Assembly (NCBI GenBank): GCA_000827325.1
Contig: KN832880.1
Coordinates: 1,664,112 to 1,728,111, forward strand
Length of the DNA: 64,000 bases
Reading direction: 5' to 3'
Source: Oidiodendron maius Zn
Taxonomy: Eukaryota > Ascomycota > Leotiomycetes > Myxotrichaceae
Shown here: positions 60,411 to 64,000 of the stretch, one piece after another
Position numbering within the stretch: position 1 is the stretch's first letter
How the letters are laid out: every line of letters begins with the position of its first letter
Notes under the pieces: model-generated
Told to the model about the DNA's origin: nothing
Seen by the model: the letters and a program-made list of their open reading frames with translations, nothing else
Database searches by the model: none
Program-made: the position numbers and the translations under genes

Positions 60411-61972
60411 TTACAAGGTCCCTTCTTCTTCTGTGCCTTCCCTTTCATCCCAGCCTTCCCTGTTATCCTTACTAATTCTGACAAAGAGAAGACTTAGAAC
60501 TAAGGATGTGGCAGCAAATCCAATTCCCAGATACAATGCACTTCGATAGCCTTTGACAAGATCTGTTCCTCCACGATTCGTATAATACTCCACCGTGCCA
60601 CCAAATCCGAGACCCGTGCTCATCCCGTAAGTCATCAAAGTTCCAATCAAAGATCCTGCAATCCCTTGTTTATCTTTGGAAACTGAGTTGCTCCCAACAA
60701 TTTGTGCTGCCGTAAAAATAAAATCAGGAGAAAAGGCCACAATGGCCACTGCCCAGAATTCTGTCCGCCAGTAACTCTGCTGGGCTGGCATTGTCGCCAG
60801 TAAGAGATTGGAAACTAGTACCGAAGTAGCACCAATAGCTAGTATGTACTGGGCAGAAAGCCGCGGGATGAGCCAAGCTGCCGCGACAGCCGCGAAAGCA
60901 CCACCTACTGTGAGTGGCTGAGCTTCAGCTGCCGCAGTTAACAAGCTTTCGTCGCGTATTTTCAGATTCCACCGGAATGTATACCAGGAAAATACTCCGA
61001 AGCTCATAAATGCAAAGAAGACGGTAATGACTAATGCAAGAATAGAAGGTGCAGTCCAGATATTGAAGGGGAGAATAGGGGATTTGGCGACCCGAGCCTC
61101 CCAAAATGTGAATGCCGAGAAATGAAGGATTGAGACTATGAGTAATATGTATTCGTAGAGATTTTGCCAGCCAGCAATTGGCGCTTGACTAGGCCGTATT
61201 AGCCGTTTACTTGGGACAACTTTTAGAAGAAAGAAGATAACTCACTTCCACACGAAGTTAAACAAAATCAAACCACCCACACCCAGGTATGCACCGACCC
61301 AGTCTATCTTTCCACCTTTGTCTGATGGTGGTGCATCTGGCACCAGCCACACCAATGGCAAAAATACAGCGACTCCAAGGATGACAAAAAAGAAAAATAA
61401 CCATTTCCAGGGCGCCAGCTGAACAAGCAGCGCGGCGATCACACAGCCACCGGCTGCTCCAATTGGGGCCATTGCCCCAAAAAGGCCCATTGCAATATTC
61501 CTTAGTCTGCCTGGCGGAAAAGTATGTGCTAAGAGAGCAACAGCGTTTGGAATAATGAGCGCCGCACCGATTCCCGTCAGGCCACGAAACAGTGATATCT
61601 CAATCACCCCTTTTGCGAACCCCGTCGCGAGTGACCAAATCAGCCACCATGCTGCACCTAAAAGTAGGACATTCTTATGACCGTATACGTCGCCGAATCT
61701 GCCGCCAATGAGGACAAAGGCGCCTTGAGTCATGGGATATGATGCGGCAATCCAAGCGCCTTCGATATCTAAGGCGCCAACTTGCTCTGCGATACTGGAG
61801 GCTGTTGCAAGCCCAGAACCGAAAGGCAGCATCTGGAGAATTAGCAGGTTAGTATACTTAAATGTAGTCCATCTGCAGGACTACCAACCTGTACGAGCTG
61901 AGTCGATACGAGTGCCGCCATGATCGCAACCTTCCTTGGTAACCCGAGGTCTTCGTAAGAAGGCACCGCCAT
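60411..61972 (-). CDS. MFS transporter, DHA2-like exporter
   Basis: The start at 61972 gives MAVPSYEDLGLPRKVAIMAA, then LVSTQLVQ; an intron with an ACTAACC branch point joins MLPFGSGLATASSIAEQVGA. Motifs: WIAASYPMTQGAFVLIGGRF then GDVYGHKNVLL (motif A region), FRGLTGIGAALIIPNAVALL, GAMAPIGAAGGCVIAALLVQ (motif C-like), WKWLFFFFVILG and WLVPDAPPSDKGGKIDWVGA. Exon 3 follows a GTGAGT donor after FNFVWK, and the frame ends GWDEREGTEEEGTL at 60411. About 480 aa, with 12-14 helices. The ALPFGSG...W..aaYpm pattern is that of fungal DHA2-like pumps in metabolite or sugar-alcohol clusters. It may export the product of the neighbouring oxidoreductases (inference). Confidence 0.87.
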
Positions 61973-63448
61973 TAGATAGTTCGATTGTCGATGAGAACAA
62001 TGGATTCGCGAAATGATGGAAAGAAAATTTCCGGATTAGGCGCACCAATAATGGACCATGGTCTCAGAGTATACTGGCGTGGGCAATCCTGCATTTAAGG
62101 ACGTAGCCCTCGACCGGAATGCTATGAAATTGAAGGACGTTGATTAACCGATATTCCAAAGAGTCGAGTGACGGCGGTTTGACTTGAGTAACGGTATTGT
62201 ATTATCATGTCTACCATCCAGTGACTTTTAAGCCCTTATTCAAAAGCGCTATAAATTTGGCTGGATCCACCGCATCAGTAATCATCTCTGTCAAGCCGTA
62301 TGTCACGGCGTCGTTCAATCCACCGTATCAATAATCAAGTCCAATGTTCGAACTAGGTTAGATATATTTCAGTGTGCTCGCAGTTTGACTCAGTTATTGT
62401 ATCAGTGATCATGTCTAACTTCAGTTAAGATCAGCAACATAGTGCCTCAGATGAATAAGACCCGACTGTCCAGCCGAATCCAAGAAATTAGAGAGTATTA
62501 ATACAAGCTCCTAAGGCGCCGCATGCCAAAGTACTGCGTCTCGCTTAAAATCATTCCAGCACAGGAATTAGGTACTGCTGATTCTAGCTCGTCCCACCCT
62601 GCTGGTAGGCTGGTTGCGGGACTCAAGTTAGTAGCCAAGGCATGGAGACAAGGGGGGCCGTACTGGTTACCCGACCGGGTCGCCGGGCTCTGCGGTTTCT
62701 CCATCAACCGCATCACCCGCATAGCCACGAAGGATTATTCGCGGAGGCCCGCAGAAGCCCGCAGAAGCCCGCGTCATCCACATCGTGCACATGAGTCTCC
62801 GCATCGGCGCGGCTTTCGACAACCTACAGTCCAAATTCCAAATCCCGCATTAAGTTCGGATCAACAGATACGTCTAGACTTGGTCGACATATGTTTGGCT
62901 GCTCCGTAATCAACCTTGGATGGTACTGTCCTGTGGGTGAACAGTACGAACAGTACCCTCGGTTTGTTGAAGCTCTTTAGGGTCTTAACTATTGAGAGGC
63001 AGACTGGACAGCCAAGCCTTTGGGAACAAATGGGCCGACATACGCGCCTCCGCTGACCGTCGGGTTTTTTTTGCGGCATATGCGCCCCCCATGTGCGAGA
63101 TCAGTAGTGTAGCCACGCGCGGCGTACTTGGCAGCGATTTTCTATTTCGGCGGATGTAGTTAAGAATTCGTACTATTTACTTGTATTTTTGAATTAGTGA
63201 AACCCACTCACTAGGGCTGCAAGCTTACTGATCAGCATGAGTCGATTATCAATTACGCTCCTAATTACTGTATATAGTGGTATTCGTCTCCTGCTTGTTG
63301 GAGAGGGCAGATATCACAAAGTGCTGTTGAGAAGATTATTTCTTTTTCCTTTCTTAGCCTTTACATCGGCAGCTGGGCATTTAAGGATCCGCAATAGGGG
63401 AATACTTCGTCCTATTTTTATACTTACACCGTCACGACATCAAAAATC
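61973..63448. other. Long intergenic stretch
   Basis: The left part is upstream of the MFS gene. At about 62750-62775 the decamer CAGAAGCCCG is tandemly repeated. A plus-strand frame at 62523-62909 has no recognised family. The right part is upstream of the reductase gene at 63449. Confidence 0.4.
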
Positions 63449-64000
63449 ATGGCGGGTGACCTAGTACTTGTCAGTGTCTAAGAATCTTAGCATTTCTATG
63501 TTACGGAACAAACTCCTGAACATAGGGTAATATACCCTGCTAACACATACATTTAATAGCTCAGTGGCGGGACGGGCATGATCGGCTTCCGTGTGCTGGT
63601 CCAGCTTCTGGAAACAGGCTACCAGGTGTGCGCTGCTGTTCGGACTACCGCTGGTTTCGAGAAAATCAAAGCGTTGAAGCCTGCTGCTCCTTACTCGGCG
63701 CAGTTGACTCATGTTGTTGTCCCAGATATTACTGTTCCTGGTGCCTACGATGATGCCGTCAAAGGCGTTAAATACGTCGTCCATGTCGCATCGCCACTGG
63801 ATGTAAACTTGCCGGATGATATTGATTACGAGACTCAGTTGATCCAGCCGGCTGTCATGGGCACTGTGGGAATGCTGGAATCGGCCAACAAGGCCTCGGG
63901 CATCGACAGGATTGTCATAACAGGGTCTGTTCTGTCTATCATTGGGTTTTCTGACATTGGCTCCAAAGAATCCCTCGATGGTGCGTTCCCTCTCCACCTC
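63449..64000 (+). CDS. NAD(P)-dependent aldehyde/dihydroflavonol-reductase-like enzyme (partial)
   Basis: A 7-codon first exon (63449-63469, MAGDLVL) joins across a 90-nt intron with a GTCAGT donor to an exon at 63560. The splice restores the Rossmann start LVLLSGGTGMIGFRVLVQLL (GGxGxxG, here SGGTGMIG). The frame continues with VRTTAGFEKIKALKP, VVPDITVPGAYDDAVKGVKY, VVHVASPLDV, and GTVGMLESANKASGIDRIVI followed by TGSV, the extended-SDR pattern of dihydroflavonol reductases and yeast Gre2-type methylglyoxal reductases. The gene runs off the right edge before the catalytic YxxxK. A GTGCGT donor near 63979 may end this exon. Confidence 0.8.

Noticed and set aside
62523-62909. Plus-strand 128-codon frame as a gene
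   Set aside because: Arg/Pro-rich, includes a short tandem repeat, no domain recognised.

Overview
The window is nuclear DNA of a filamentous ascomycete, most likely a Eurotiomycete such as Aspergillus or Penicillium (inference). Genes carry many 45-90 nt GT-AG introns with CTAAC/CTGAC branch points, and the families are typical of these moulds: NACHT and HET proteins, rhodopsin-like PTH11 kin, MFS transporters, Zn2Cys6 regulators and secondary-metabolite tailoring enzymes. No ribosomal, tRNA or CRISPR features were seen. Gene models below were spliced by eye; exon limits are given where the frame closes.

1-8.6 kb is the most interesting part. Three neighbouring genes share one short C- or N-terminal motif with a G-[hydrophobic]-Q-[hydrophobic]-G core. 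The first is a Goodbye + HeLo-domain protein (512-2304, minus, motif at the C-terminus). The second is a SesB-like alpha/beta hydrolase (3239-4253, minus, motif at the C-terminus). The third is a NACHT-ankyrin NLR (5267-8554, plus, motif at the N-terminus). This is the layout of the fungal amyloid-signalling systems, in which an NLR seeds a prion-like fold in its effectors. The motif looks like the PP (pseudo-palindromic, RHIM-like) class known from HELLP/SBP/PNT1.

9.4-23.2 kb is a decaying tailoring-enzyme neighbourhood without a backbone synthase. It holds an O-methyltransferase split by a fresh 3.1 kb Mutator-like transposon (85-bp perfect inverted repeats, 9-bp target duplication), a fragment of a second O-methyltransferase, a rhodopsin-like membrane protein with an in-frame stop, a SAM methyltransferase, a glutathione S-transferase, a truncated cytochrome P450 and an alpha/beta hydrolase.

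24.6-48.8 kb is a mixed region: a broken HET-domain gene, a 14-TM DHA2-type MFS transporter, an unknown membrane protein, a secreted Ala/Gly-rich protein with an acidic EP-repeat tail, a cysteine-rich small ORF, an AdipoR/HlyIII receptor-like protein with a 13-nt micro-exon, a class C beta-lactamase-like esterase, an alpha-glucoside-type sugar transporter, an ankyrin protein, a DUF7702-like membrane gene that looks broken, and a KUP/HAK potassium transporter.

50.1-62.0 kb looks like a co-regulated polyol/sugar oxidoreduction cluster: a Zn2Cys6 regulator, two SOU1-like short-chain reductases, a xylitol/sorbitol-dehydrogenase-like zinc enzyme, a small dimeric-barrel protein and a second DHA2-like MFS exporter. 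A 16-bp CGG-N10-CCG palindrome occurs upstream of the regulator, in the divergent reductase/dehydrogenase promoter and upstream of the second reductase, which suggests autoregulation and a pathway-specific operator. A scrap of a NACHT-WD40 gene lies inside this region. The window ends in the 5' part of a dihydroflavonol-reductase-like gene.
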